A DNA stretch of 64,000 bases. It comes from ZC4RG20 sp963782445 (GTDB lineage Bacteria > Pseudomonadota > Gammaproteobacteria > Steroidobacterales > Rariloculaceae). The first letter of the stretch is position 1, and every line of letters begins with the position of its first letter. This document shows positions 29,921 through 38,479 of this stretch, one piece after another. The translations under genes were made by a program, and so were the position numbers. The notes beneath the pieces were generated by a model. It searched no databases. It saw only the letters and a program-made list of their open reading frames with translations, and had not been told where the DNA came from. The stretch is from NCBI GenBank assembly GCA_963782445.1, contig CAWAJM010000001.1:3534001-3598000 (forward strand). The letters are read 5' to 3'.

Positions 29921-30321
29921 TCGCTCGATCCTGTCCCCTGGGTGGAGGCGGCTCCCGTTCAAGCGCCGCGCTCGCTGCGCACGCGACGGCGTTCGACGCC
30001 ACCTGGCGCATTGCGCAGCTCACCGACAGTTGGCCATAAACGCGGCGGCGAGGCAATCAAGCCCTCGCCATGCACTGCCGCGACGGCTCGGACGGCCGCT
30101 CGATCTGCGGTGACCACGCAGAAAAAACCGTCGAGATTCTTCACGCGTTCACCGTGCTCCGCTCCGCTAGCCCCATCGACGGTACTTGCACTGCACATAC
30201 GCTTTCGGCCAACGACGGGCTCGGGCATTTGCGGGGCCTTCCTCGCTGGCGGGCCGGAACGCCTCGATCTCGAGCACCAACGACGGCACACACGGCTCAT
30301 CGGTTTCGGCGCTAGCGAGGC
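29921..30321. other. Intergenic stretch, nothing recognised
   Basis: 401 bases between the start of the DUF3604 gene and the stop of mobA. Short frames exist on both strands but none has family-like sequence. It may hold a decayed gene; I cannot name one. The DUF3604 promoter must lie here. Confidence 0.35.
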
Positions 30322-30933
30322 CTATGGCGTTCGCCGGCGCACCGCCACCTTCTTGAGCGCCGCGAGATCCGCCTCCGTATTGAAACCCGCGAGCCGCTCG
30401 GGCTCGGACGGCGCGACTTCGGCAACCGGCGCCGCCTCGAGTAGGCGGCGCAACGAGGCATCGCCGGCGGCGAGCCGCGCCTCGAGGATCGCCTGCGCCC
30501 GCGGCTCCCAGATGGCGCAAAGCGGCTGCAGCGTACCGTCGGGCTGGCGGAACGCCGTCGCGAGGCGCCCGGGATCGCGTCGCGCGATCAGTTCCCTCAG
30601 GACCCGCGCATCCACGAGCGGCATGTCCGCGGCCAGGGCGAGCCAGGCGACTTCGGGGTGCGCGCGCCAGGCCGCGGCCAAGCCTGCCGCGGGACCGCGC
30701 TGCACATCGCCAGCCTCGTCGACGATCAGCGGCAGTCCGGCATAAACCGTCGATGCCGCCTGCCGCGGGCGAACCGAGACGTATGTCGCCATACAGAGCC
30801 CATTCAGCAACCGCCACGCTCGGTGGACCTGGGGCTCGCCGGCAAACGAGGCGGCGCCCTTGTCGCGGCCCATGCGCCGGCTGTCGCCGCCGGCGAGCAC
30901 AAGGCCGAAAAGCCGGGCCGTCGCGTCCTTCAA
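30322..30933 (-). CDS. mobA: Molybdenum cofactor guanylyltransferase MobA
   Basis: Cytosolic nucleotidyltransferase that attaches GMP to molybdopterin. The N-terminal signature GLVLAGGDSRRMGRDKGAA is clear, followed by PLIVDEAGDVQRGPAAGLAAA, the metal-binding AADMPLVD, and QPLCAIW. A TTG start at 30933 (with GGGAG just upstream) gives 203 residues, the usual size. The frame is open further to 31176 but that extension overlaps regulatory sites of the divergent PEP-CTERM remnant and is not family-like. A YedY-like molybdoenzyme is encoded 14 kb away, although that class uses non-nucleotide cofactor. Confidence 0.88.
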   Translation of the reverse strand: MKDATARLFGLVLAGGDSRRMGRDKGAASFAGEPQVHRAWRLLNGLCMATYVSVRPRQAASTVYAGLPLIVDEAGDVQRGPAAGLAAAWRAHPEVAWLALAADMPLVDARVLRELIARRDPGRLATAFRQPDGTLQPLCAIWEPRAQAILEARLAAGDASLRRLLEAAPVAEVAPSEPERLAGFNTEADLAALKKVAVRRRTP

Positions 30934-31092
30934 GCTCCCTCGCCTCTCCGCAGCCTTCGCCGCGTTGTCGTCACGCTTTCGTCCTCGCCCGTTGGGGGAT
31001 TCCCACCCTTTAGGGAGAGCCAGTATGACGGCACAGGCGACCTCAAAGCGCTCCGCGAACGCGAGCGCTCCCGCAGGCGCGCTGGTCCACGT

Positions 31093-31108
31093 GTCGGTAA
31101 AGTTGACA
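31093..31108 (+). promoter_or_regulatory. Candidate PrsR activator box
   Basis: GTCGGTAAAGTTGACA, matching the site upstream of the intact PEP-CTERM gene (44312-44327) at 14 of 16 positions. It lies 62 bases upstream of a sigma-54 promoter. I infer a binding site for PrsR. Confidence 0.6.
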
Positions 31109-31170
31109 ATGGCAGCGATACCACCAATCTTTCCAATACAACCTATTGGTTTTTCTTTATTTTTTTTCGA

Positions 31171-31185
31171 TGGCACGTGAATTGC
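31171..31185 (+). promoter_or_regulatory. Sigma-54 (-24/-12) promoter
   Basis: TGGCAC, GTGAA, TTGC: perfect RpoN consensus and spacing, preceded by a T-rich tract (31150-31168). It lies 62 bases before the ATG at 31248 of the PEP-CTERM remnant. Confidence 0.75.
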
Positions 31186-31247
31186 CTTGCCAATCTGGCA
31201 GCGGCGCGCCGATGCGCCGCGCCATCACTAACGGGGCGACGAAGGTA

Positions 31248-31704
31248 ATGAATGGGCAGGTTCACTTGGGCTTGCTCCCCCTTGCGTTTGCCGCGGCCAA
31301 CGCTCATGCGGGCCCACGGCATGGTCTGTGATCCGTTCTCCGACAGCCTGATCCTGGGCGGCGGCAGCCAAATCGCGCAGATCGATGCCGCTACGCACAC
31401 CGTCGTCAGCTCGATCAACTTCGCAGGCAACGTCTTCGATCAAGGCGCAGTCGACGGACTGGGGCACATCTTCTGGGCGAGCAACAACGGCCAGTTCTTT
31501 TTCATGGACTACAGCACGACGAGTCTCGTCGGTAGCGCAAGCAACTTCGTCTCGGATAACTTCTACCAGAGCAATCTCGACGACATCGCTCCGCTGATCG
31601 GAGCCGGTGGAACGACGACCGTCCCGGAACCCGGAACCCTTGCCTTGCTTGGTATCGGCCTCGCAGGGCTCGGCCGCTGGCGCAAGCGAAGCCGGCAACG
31701 GTGA
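31248..31704 (+). pseudogene. PEP-CTERM protein gene with internal deletion and frameshift
   Basis: Starts with a signal-peptide-like segment from ATG 31248 (MNGQVHLGLLPLAFAAANAH, cut at AHA-GP) that runs into a TGA at 31329-31331. In the next frame, from about 31315, the end of a beta-propeller-type protein follows (DPFSDSLILGGGSQIAQID, FDQGAVDGLGHIFWASNN) and finishes with the sorting signal VPEPGTLALLGIGLAGLGRW plus basic RKRSRQR. Complete relatives have many more propeller blades between these pieces, so I infer an internal deletion that also shifted the frame. The alternative start at 31252 gives an intact 150-residue frame without an export signal. Its control region is intact. Confidence 0.65.
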
Positions 31705-31720
31705 TCGGTTCTTCGGAGCA

Positions 31721-31748
31721 GGCCCCGCCTCGCGGGGCCTTTGCTCTT
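31721..31748 (+). terminator. Rho-independent terminator
   Basis: GGCCCCGC, CTC-type loop, GCGGGGCC, then TTTGCTCTTT, 17 bases after the PEP-CTERM stop codon. Confidence 0.75.
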
Positions 31749-31825
31749 TGCGAAGGACCGTTTCGTCGACTTGCCCGATTCCACAGCAGAGAGCCGCAGG
31801 GGAACCGCCGGCTCCAGGCCCGGCG

Positions 31826-33256
31826 CTAGATTTCGTCCCCACCCTCCGAATGCGAGACAGAACGCTCGATATACACGAGCGCGCGGTCGATGCGCTCAAG
31901 CGTCCGGGCCTTGCCGACGAGCACGAGCGTCGTGCCGATTCCGGGCGACGCGGCGCGGCCCGTCAGCGCGACGCGCAGCGGCTGCGCGACCTTGCCGAGC
32001 TTCGCCCCTGCGGCGTCCGCGACCTGCTCGACGGCCCGCTGCGTCGCCGCCTCGCTCCACTCCTCGACCTTCGCCAACGCATCGCGCACAGCGACGAGCA
32101 GGGCGCGCGCGACGGGGCGCAGGTGCGCCTTGGCGCTCTTCGCGTCGAACTCCTCGTACTCCTCGTAATAACAGTGTGCCTGCTCGGCCATTTCGAGGAT
32201 CGTCTGGCTGCGCTCGCGCAGCGCCTCAACGGCGAGCTCGAGCGGCGGCCCGTTCGTCACGTCGAGCCCCTGCACCTCGAGCTGCTGCCCGAGCAGCTCC
32301 GTGAGCTGCGCCTGCGGCGCGCGCTGGATGTGCTGCTGGTTGACCCAGAGCAGCTTCATGGGATCGAACGTCGCCGCGGACGGATTCGACTTCTCGAGAT
32401 CGAAGAGCCTAACCATCTCCTCGATCGAGAAGATCTCCTGGTCGCCGTGGGCCCAGCCGAGCCGCAGCAGATAATTGAGGAGCGCCCGCGGCAAGAAGCC
32501 CATCGTCCGGTACTCGAGCACGTTGACGGCGCCGTGGCGCTTCGAGAGCTTCGCCCCATCCGTGCCGTGGATCATGGGCAGGTGCGCATAGGCCGGCGGC
32601 TCGAGGCCGAGCGCGCGGAACAGATTGATCTGCCGGGGCGTGTTGTTCACATGATCGTCGCCGCGGATCACGTGCGTGATTCTCATGTCCGCGTCGTCGA
32701 CTACGACCGTGAAGTTGTAGGTCGGCGTGCCGTCGGAGCGCGCGATGATGAGGTCGTCGAGCTCGGCGTTGTCGAACTCGATGCGGCCCTTGACGAGGTC
32801 GTCTAGCACGACGATGCCTTCGCGCGGATTCTTGAAGCGCACGACGGGCGCGACATCTTCGCGCACGCGCGAGCCGTCGCGGCAGCGGCCGTCGTAGCGC
32901 GGCTTCTCGCCCCGCTCGAGCGCGGCCGCGCGCATGGCCTCGATCTCCTCGCGCGTGCAGTAGCAGCGGTACGCCGTGCCCTGCTCCAGCATCTGCGCGA
33001 CGACCTCCTTATAGCGGTCGAAGCGGTGCGTCTGGAAGATCGGGCCTTCGTCGGCGTCGAGGTCCACCCAGGCTAGGCTCTCGAGGATCGCGTCGATCGC
33101 CTCCTGCGTGGAGCGCTCGCGGTCCGTGTCCTCGATGCGCAGCACGTACTCCCCGCCATGGTGGCGCGCGAAGAGCCAGCACACGAGCGCGATGCGGACG
33201 CTGCCGATGTGGAGGTAGCCGGTGGGGCTCGGGGCGAAGCGGGTGCGGACTGTCAT
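31826..33256 (-). CDS. gltX: Glutamate--tRNA ligase
   Basis: Class I aminoacyl-tRNA synthetase that charges tRNA-Glu. 476 residues, normal bacterial length. It begins MTVRTRFAPSPTGYLHIGS (HIGH-type motif), has the DTDRERS segment and the KMSKS-type motif KLSKRHGA, and the C-terminal anticodon-binding helical domain. The CYCTREE segment is present but a complete zinc-binding Cys set is not obvious. A tRNA-Glu gene lies 6 kb away. Confidence 0.96.
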   Translation of the reverse strand: MTVRTRFAPSPTGYLHIGSVRIALVCWLFARHHGGEYVLRIEDTDRERSTQEAIDAILESLAWVDLDADEGPIFQTHRFDRYKEVVAQMLEQGTAYRCYCTREEIEAMRAAALERGEKPRYDGRCRDGSRVREDVAPVVRFKNPREGIVVLDDLVKGRIEFDNAELDDLIIARSDGTPTYNFTVVVDDADMRITHVIRGDDHVNNTPRQINLFRALGLEPPAYAHLPMIHGTDGAKLSKRHGAVNVLEYRTMGFLPRALLNYLLRLGWAHGDQEIFSIEEMVRLFDLEKSNPSAATFDPMKLLWVNQQHIQRAPQAQLTELLGQQLEVQGLDVTNGPPLELAVEALRERSQTILEMAEQAHCYYEEYEEFDAKSAKAHLRPVARALLVAVRDALAKVEEWSEAATQRAVEQVADAAGAKLGKVAQPLRVALTGRAASPGIGTTLVLVGKARTLERIDRALVYIERSVSHSEGGDEI

Positions 33257-33348
33257 GGGAGGACCGGACTGGGAAAGCTGGCTATCTTATCAAGGAGAGG
33301 GACCGGCGGCCGCCCCTACGGTCGCCGTGTCCGGTCGTAAAGCCCGAT

Positions 33349-33486
33349 CCGGCTAATTCGGTCCGGCGCATCCTCACGGTCGGCGATGCCTTTCGCGAGT
33401 ACCTGGCCGACCGCAGCACCGAAGGGAACGACGTGGAGCGCGACGCGCTGCAGCTCGAAGCCCCCGTTCTGCCGCACTGGGGCGGC
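33349..33486 (+). pseudogene. Possible tyrosine recombinase N-terminal fragment
   Basis: One frame reads ILTVGDAFREYLADRSTEG then ...LQLEAPVLPHWGGR, which looks like the SAM-like N-terminal (core-binding) domain of phage-type integrases, where TVxDAxxxYL and HxLPxLGD are typical. There is no start codon in place and no catalytic domain downstream. The surrounding 33257-33680 has no other recognisable gene; two similar words containing TATCAAGGAG lie near 33288 and 33537. Weak but suggestive of an old insertion. Confidence 0.3.
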
Positions 33487-33680
33487 CGTTCAGCAACCGC
33501 CAGGCGCGGCGCACCAGCGGAGGAAAGTCGTCATTCTATCAAGGAGGCGGCCTGCACGCGCGTGCACGGCGGCAGCCGGCTACCGGCCGGTATCGAAACG
33601 CTCGCTCCAGACCTCGTTCTGCGCGTGCTCGCAGCGTCGAGAACCCGCTGGCGACGCGGTTCGGAATCGCGGGAGCCAGT

Positions 33681-33926
33681 TCACCCGCACTTTCGCTGCA
33701 GGAAGGCAGCGATATTGTCGACCGAGTCCAAGTTCTCCGGCAGCATCTCGGCATCCTGCACCTTGATCCCGTAGCGCTCTTCCAAATGCATGATGAGCTC
33801 CAAGATGCCTGTGGAGTCGACTACCCCCTTCTGCATCAACGACTCCGAATCGAGCAAAGCGGAATCGTCTTCGGTGAACAGGAAGTTTTGCAGAATGAAC
33901 TGCTTGATTTCTCGCCGTGCGGTCAT
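33681..33926 (-). CDS. Acyl carrier protein (amidotransferase cluster)
   Basis: 81 residues. The phosphopantetheine attachment site is Ser38 in GVVDSTGILEL, with the helix II pattern MHLEERYGIKVQDAEM and closing SVDNIAAFLQRK. It differs from housekeeping AcpP (GADSLD), so it is a dedicated carrier. It lies 20 bases downstream of the asparagine synthase-like gene on the same strand. Its likely partner is the adenylating ligase transcribed the other way from 35976. ATG 33926 gives the right length. Confidence 0.88.
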   Translation of the reverse strand: MTARREIKQFILQNFLFTEDDSALLDSESLMQKGVVDSTGILELIMHLEERYGIKVQDAEMLPENLDSVDNIAAFLQRKCG

Positions 33927-33946
33927 GCAGAAATTCCGGGATCTCT

Positions 33947-35896
33947 CTATATTGAAGGGACGGCGGTAACTTCTTGCCGTACAAAAATTTCGTCGACGAG
34001 CATCGTCGAAAGTATTCCCACGAGGGCCATATTGTCCCCGAATCCGATGGCCTTGCCTACGCGGCACTTCTCGACGAGACGGCTGACGGCCGTCGGCTCG
34101 AAGTATCCTGCCCGCCGCACGCGATCCGACGAAAGCAGATCTTCGACATAAGGCAGCGGCTTGCCGTCGCAGAAGAAACTCGGAGCGTCGGGAGCCCTGT
34201 AGGGCTGCTTACGGCGCTCGAGGATCCCGTCGGGCAACAATCCCGTCAACGCTTTTCTCAGAATCGCTTTTTCCTTCAGCGCGCTGAGCCTGTAACGGGC
34301 CGGCAGACGGTTCGCGAATTCGACCACTCTATGATCGAGGAATGGCACCCGCCCTTCCACGGAGTGGGCCATGCCGACTCGATCCCCCTGCGAAGAGAGC
34401 AGATAGCCGGCCAATAGGGTCTTCGCCTCGACGTATTGGTCACGCGCCAACCCTTCCCAATTCGCGAACGCGGCAGGCAGGGTGTGTGCCAGGTCGCTCT
34501 CGACATTCGCGGTGCCGAGCGCATCGCGTACGTCGGCCGAGAAGAAGTTCCACAGGCGCTTCGTGGTGGCCCAGCGCGTGCCATGGGCATAACCGGGATC
34601 GGCCAAATGCGTGATCCCCTGGCCGAAGAAATTGCTGGCAAAAGCCGCATTTCCCACCGGCGAGTGACGCAGATAGGGATAGAGCCTGCCGAACAAGGAC
34701 GCTCGCCAACGCGAGTCCGGCTGCCGTGCCCAGAATCTGCGGACCTTCCCCTCCTTGAACAGATCGTAGCCGCCAAAGACTTCGTCCGCCCCCTCGCCGG
34801 TCAGCACGACTCTGTAGCCGCGGTCGTGGACGATGCCGGACAGCATCATCAGCGGCACGGGGGCCGTGCGGACGAGCGGCGACTCCGTGTGCCAAATGAG
34901 TTTCGGGAAACGCTCGCCGATATCCTTGCGCGTGCAGCGGATCGTCGTGTGGTCGGTGCCCAGGTAACGCACCATCTCCTGTTGATGGGCGCTCTCGTCG
35001 AATTCGGCATCCTCGAACGAGACGGAGAACGTTCGCAGCGAATTGCCGGTATAGCCGCGAATGAGACTGACGATGCCGCAGGAATCCAGTCCGCCGCTGA
35101 GATACGCGCCGACGGGCACATCCGCGCGCAGCTGAAGCCGCACGGCGTCGACCAGTAAGGCCTTCAGCTCTTCGGCTGCCTCCTCTCGGGACGGCGCCGC
35201 CGCACCGGCGGCGGGCGAGAAATCCCAGTCCCAATATCTCGTCAGGCGGCCCTCGCCGTTCTCTACGCTCAACAGATGCCCCGGCGGCAGGCTCAGAACG
35301 TCTGCGAACGCCGTTCGGGCCTCGATCGTCGACCAGAACGTAAAGATCTGCGCGAGTCCGTGCAGGTCGAGCTTCAGGCCCTGGGACGCGGCCTGGCCAA
35401 TCGCCTTGACCTCGGAGGCGAATACCAACCGCCCCCGATCCCAGCTGTAGAAGAGCGGTCGGATGCCGAGGCGATCGCGGGCAAGCAGCAGGCGGCGGCG
35501 TTTCGAATCCCAAACGGCGATCGCGAACTGTCCGTTGAGTCGCTCGACAAACCGTTCGCCGAATTCTTCGTAAGCATGGACGATCGTCTCGGTATCGGAT
35601 CGCGTCGCAAATATGTGACCGGCCTGCTCCAATTCGGCACGCAGTTCCGGATAATTGAAAATTTCGCCGTTGAAGACCGTCCAAATCGAGCGGTCTTCGT
35701 TTGCCATCGGCTGCGCGCCGGTCGCGAAATCGATGACGGTCAAACGGGCATGGGCGAGACCGACAGGGCCGTCCACGTGAAAACCATAGCCATCGGGCCC
35801 GCGATGCCGAAGCATACCGATCATGCCTTCCAGCGCTTGCCGGGTCGTCGCCGGCGCGCCGTCACTTAGAGCCAGAATTCCGGCAATTCCGCACAC
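33947..35896 (-). CDS. asnB: Asparagine synthase (glutamine-hydrolysing)-like amidotransferase
   Basis: 649 residues. A GTG start at 35896 places Cys2 as the N-terminal nucleophile (MCGIAGILAL), followed by glutaminase residues in MLRHRGPDGYG and VFNGEIFNY. The C-terminal synthetase domain has the ATP PP-loop (GAYLSGGLDSCGIVSLI), where the usual SGGxDSS is SGGLDSC, and TGEGADEVFGGYD. It would hydrolyse glutamine and amidate an adenylated carboxylate. In this setting, next to an acyl carrier protein and facing a ligase, it is more likely a modifying enzyme for a surface glycan or a carrier-bound acid than housekeeping asparagine synthesis. Confidence 0.9.
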   Translation of the reverse strand: MCGIAGILALSDGAPATTRQALEGMIGMLRHRGPDGYGFHVDGPVGLAHARLTVIDFATGAQPMANEDRSIWTVFNGEIFNYPELRAELEQAGHIFATRSDTETIVHAYEEFGERFVERLNGQFAIAVWDSKRRRLLLARDRLGIRPLFYSWDRGRLVFASEVKAIGQAASQGLKLDLHGLAQIFTFWSTIEARTAFADVLSLPPGHLLSVENGEGRLTRYWDWDFSPAAGAAAPSREEAAEELKALLVDAVRLQLRADVPVGAYLSGGLDSCGIVSLIRGYTGNSLRTFSVSFEDAEFDESAHQQEMVRYLGTDHTTIRCTRKDIGERFPKLIWHTESPLVRTAPVPLMMLSGIVHDRGYRVVLTGEGADEVFGGYDLFKEGKVRRFWARQPDSRWRASLFGRLYPYLRHSPVGNAAFASNFFGQGITHLADPGYAHGTRWATTKRLWNFFSADVRDALGTANVESDLAHTLPAAFANWEGLARDQYVEAKTLLAGYLLSSQGDRVGMAHSVEGRVPFLDHRVVEFANRLPARYRLSALKEKAILRKALTGLLPDGILERRKQPYRAPDAPSFFCDGKPLPYVEDLLSSDRVRRAGYFEPTAVSRLVEKCRVGKAIGFGDNMALVGILSTMLVDEIFVRQEVTAVPSI

Positions 35897-35975
35897 GATG
35901 AGCCTGCCGTTCGAGATTGAACAAATTGTAGGCACCGCCCTACACTTCCGGTTTGAAGCAACTCACGGATTTTGA

Positions 35976-37547
35976 ATGGCTTCCTCACCGCAGCGCCTTC
36001 TGCACGACAGCTTGCTGGCCAACGCTGAGCTGCCTCATTTGGCGAACAAACCTGCCATCGTGGCGGAAGGCAAGCCCTACACTTATACGGAGCTGCTTCG
36101 GGCCGCATGCGCCTTGGCACATGCGATGCGCGCCCGCGGGCTTCGACGCGGCGACCGCGTGGCCATTTACATGGACAACACCTGGCCATGCGTCGTATCG
36201 ATCTACGGGACGCTGATTGCAGGAGCATCGTTCCTCGTCATCAATCCGCAGACCAAAGCCGACAAGCTCATGTTCCTGCTCCGTGACAGCGGAGCCAGCG
36301 TGCTGATCACCGATGGTCATTTGGCAAACGTTTTCCTCCCGGCGCTCGATGCCGCCGACGCGTTGAGGGCTGTCATTTGCTCCGGGGCCTTGCCAACCTC
36401 CCCGGCAAGACCGATCGAGGCATTCGACTCGGTGCTGGCCTCGGCCCCTGCATCCCCCCCCGGGGACGCTCCCGCCATTCCGTTGGATCTCGCCGCGCTG
36501 ATTTACACTTCGGGCAGCACGGGCAGTCCAAAGGGTGTGATGCAGACGCATCAGTCGATGGTGTTCGCCGTCGGCAGCTTGATCGAGTACCTGCGGCTAT
36601 CCGAAGCGCACCGGCTCTTGTGCGTCCTTCCCCTCGCTTTCGACTATGGCCTGTATCAGCTGCTCATGTCCATTACGCTCGGTGGGACGCTCGTTCTGGA
36701 GCGCTCGTTCATCTATCCGGCCGAAATATTCAATCGAATGAAGGAGACGAGCGTCACGGTCCTACCGGGGGTTCCTACGATCTTTGCCACGCTCATCGCC
36801 GCCCACGCCCGCAGTGCTCTGTGCTTCCCTTCGGTCACGCGCCTCACCAACACAGCCGCCGCCCTGCCCGATAGCGCTGTTCCGAAGCTTCGAGCGATCT
36901 TTCCCAACGCCCTCATCTATAAGATGTACGGCCTCACCGAGTGCAAACGCGTTTGTTACCTGGAGCCGGAACTCGTCGAGTCGAAGCCGGGCTCCGTCGG
37001 AAAGGCGATCCCCGGTACGGAAGTCTATCTGCTCGCGGCGGACGGCGAGCCCGTGCCTCCCGGCGAGACGGGCATTTTGCACGTCCGCGGCCCGCACGTC
37101 ATGCTCGGATACTGGAATCGTCCGGACCTGAGCGGCGAAATGCTCAAACCAGGCAGACTTCCCGGCGAACGAGTCCTCTGCACGCACGACTATTTCCGCA
37201 TGGACACCGAGGGCTACTTGTATTTCGTCGGGCGCAGCGACGATATCATCAAAACCCGCGGCGAGAAAGTAAGTCCCGCGGAAGTGGAGAATGCCCTGCA
37301 CGGCATTCCCGGTATCCGCCAGGCGGCCGTCGTCGGCATTCCCGACCCTCTGCTCGGCGAAGCGATTCGAGCCTACGTCGTGGCGGAGCCGGGCGTGCAG
37401 CTCAACGAGCGACAAATTCGCGCGCTATGCGCCGGCCTACTGGAGAAATTCATGGTCCCCAAGGAAGTCCTCTTCGTGGACAGCCTGCCGGAAACGACGA
37501 CGGGCAAGGTCAGTACGCGCCTGCTATTGGAAGGACTCGGCCGATGA
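35976..37547 (+). CDS. Adenylate-forming acyl-CoA/acyl-ACP ligase
   Basis: ANL superfamily enzyme that activates a carboxylic acid as acyl-AMP and passes it to CoA or a carrier protein. 523 residues. Phosphate loop LIYTSGSTGSPKGVMQTH (about 175-192), YKMYGLTECKR, the D-box-like YLYFVGRSDDIIKTRGEKVSP hinge and the catalytic lysine in ETTTGKVSTR are all present. It starts 79 bases from the divergent asparagine synthase-like gene and overlaps the methyltransferase gene by four bases (ATGA). The nearby dedicated carrier protein is its probable acceptor. Confidence 0.92.
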   Translation: MASSPQRLLHDSLLANAELPHLANKPAIVAEGKPYTYTELLRAACALAHAMRARGLRRGDRVAIYMDNTWPCVVSIYGTLIAGASFLVINPQTKADKLMFLLRDSGASVLITDGHLANVFLPALDAADALRAVICSGALPTSPARPIEAFDSVLASAPASPPGDAPAIPLDLAALIYTSGSTGSPKGVMQTHQSMVFAVGSLIEYLRLSEAHRLLCVLPLAFDYGLYQLLMSITLGGTLVLERSFIYPAEIFNRMKETSVTVLPGVPTIFATLIAAHARSALCFPSVTRLTNTAAALPDSAVPKLRAIFPNALIYKMYGLTECKRVCYLEPELVESKPGSVGKAIPGTEVYLLAADGEPVPPGETGILHVRGPHVMLGYWNRPDLSGEMLKPGRLPGERVLCTHDYFRMDTEGYLYFVGRSDDIIKTRGEKVSPAEVENALHGIPGIRQAAVVGIPDPLLGEAIRAYVVAEPGVQLNERQIRALCAGLLEKFMVPKEVLFVDSLPETTTGKVSTRLLLEGLGR

Positions 37548-38440
37548 ATACGTCGCCGCTGTATCAGGAAATGAGGGCCCGGCTCGAGGAAGCCATTCAG
37601 TTCCTGCCGGACAAGCCGGGCGAAAACCTGGACAACACGCTGCACGCGCTCTGGCACAAGGCGATGGGAAGCGCTGTTTCCGCCGAGCTCGCCATGACTA
37701 AGCCCCTCGAGGTGCCCGACGCGGCCCAGGAGGCGGCGCTGCGTGAGCTCGTGCGCCGCAGAACGGCCGGCGTGCCGCTGTCACACCTTACCGAAAGACA
37801 GCAGTTCATGGGTCTGGAAATGCTGGCGGGCCCCGAGGCGCTCGTGCCGCGTGCGGAGACCGAGCTGCTCGCACGCACCGCGGTCGAACTGGCCCGCGGC
37901 GCGAGCGGCCCTGCGTCGCCGACGGTCATCGACGCGTGCACGGGCTGCGGAAACGTCGCGCTGGCGATCGCGCACGCACTTCCCAACGCAAAAGTCTATG
38001 CCTCGGACCTCAGCGAACCGGCCGTCGACTTGGCGCGCCGAAACGCGCAGTTTCTCGGCCTTGCCGACCGCGTCGATCTGCGGGTTAGCGATGTGCTGGC
38101 GCAATTCGATACCCCCGAGTTCCTCCGCAACGTGGATCTGCTGACGTGCAATCCGCCTTACATCAGTAGCGCCAAGGTCAGTGAAATGCCCGAGGAAATC
38201 TCCGACTACGAGCCGGCCCTCGCCTTCGACGGCGGGCCGTTCGGGGTCTCGATCCTCATGCGTCTGCTGCAGGATGCGCCGCGTATTCTCCGAACCGGCG
38301 GCTGGCTCGCGTTCGAAGTCGGACTCGGCCAAGGCCCCGTCCTGGTCAAGCGTCTCCAAAACAACGCAGCGTTCGACGAGGTCCGCCCGTGCCACGACGC
38401 AGCGGGCGCCATTCGCGCCATCGCCACCCGTCGGGCCTAG
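37544..38440 (+). CDS. PrmC/HemK-like SAM methyltransferase
   Basis: 298 residues. Resembles the peptide-release-factor glutamine methyltransferase family: N-terminal helical part with LSHLTERQQFMGLEM, SAM-binding VIDACTGCGNVALAIAH, and the NPPY motif at about 203-206 (LLTCNPPYISS), which in the family contacts an amide nitrogen. The N-terminal domain is diverged and the gene sits in an operon with a ligase and a NAD synthase-like enzyme, so it may N-methylate an amide made by the neighbouring amidotransferase rather than release factors. That role is inference. Confidence 0.82.
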   Translation: MNTSPLYQEMRARLEEAIQFLPDKPGENLDNTLHALWHKAMGSAVSAELAMTKPLEVPDAAQEAALRELVRRRTAGVPLSHLTERQQFMGLEMLAGPEALVPRAETELLARTAVELARGASGPASPTVIDACTGCGNVALAIAHALPNAKVYASDLSEPAVDLARRNAQFLGLADRVDLRVSDVLAQFDTPEFLRNVDLLTCNPPYISSAKVSEMPEEISDYEPALAFDGGPFGVSILMRLLQDAPRILRTGGWLAFEVGLGQGPVLVKRLQNNAAFDEVRPCHDAAGAIRAIATRRA

Positions 38441-38479
38441 GCTGTCCGAGGAGGCTTTCGGAGATCAAACGGAGAACCC

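Noticed and set aside
31252..31704. Intact 150-residue PEP-CTERM gene
   Set aside because: In this frame the N-terminus has no signal peptide, while a proper signal lies in the neighbouring frame; a broken gene explains both.
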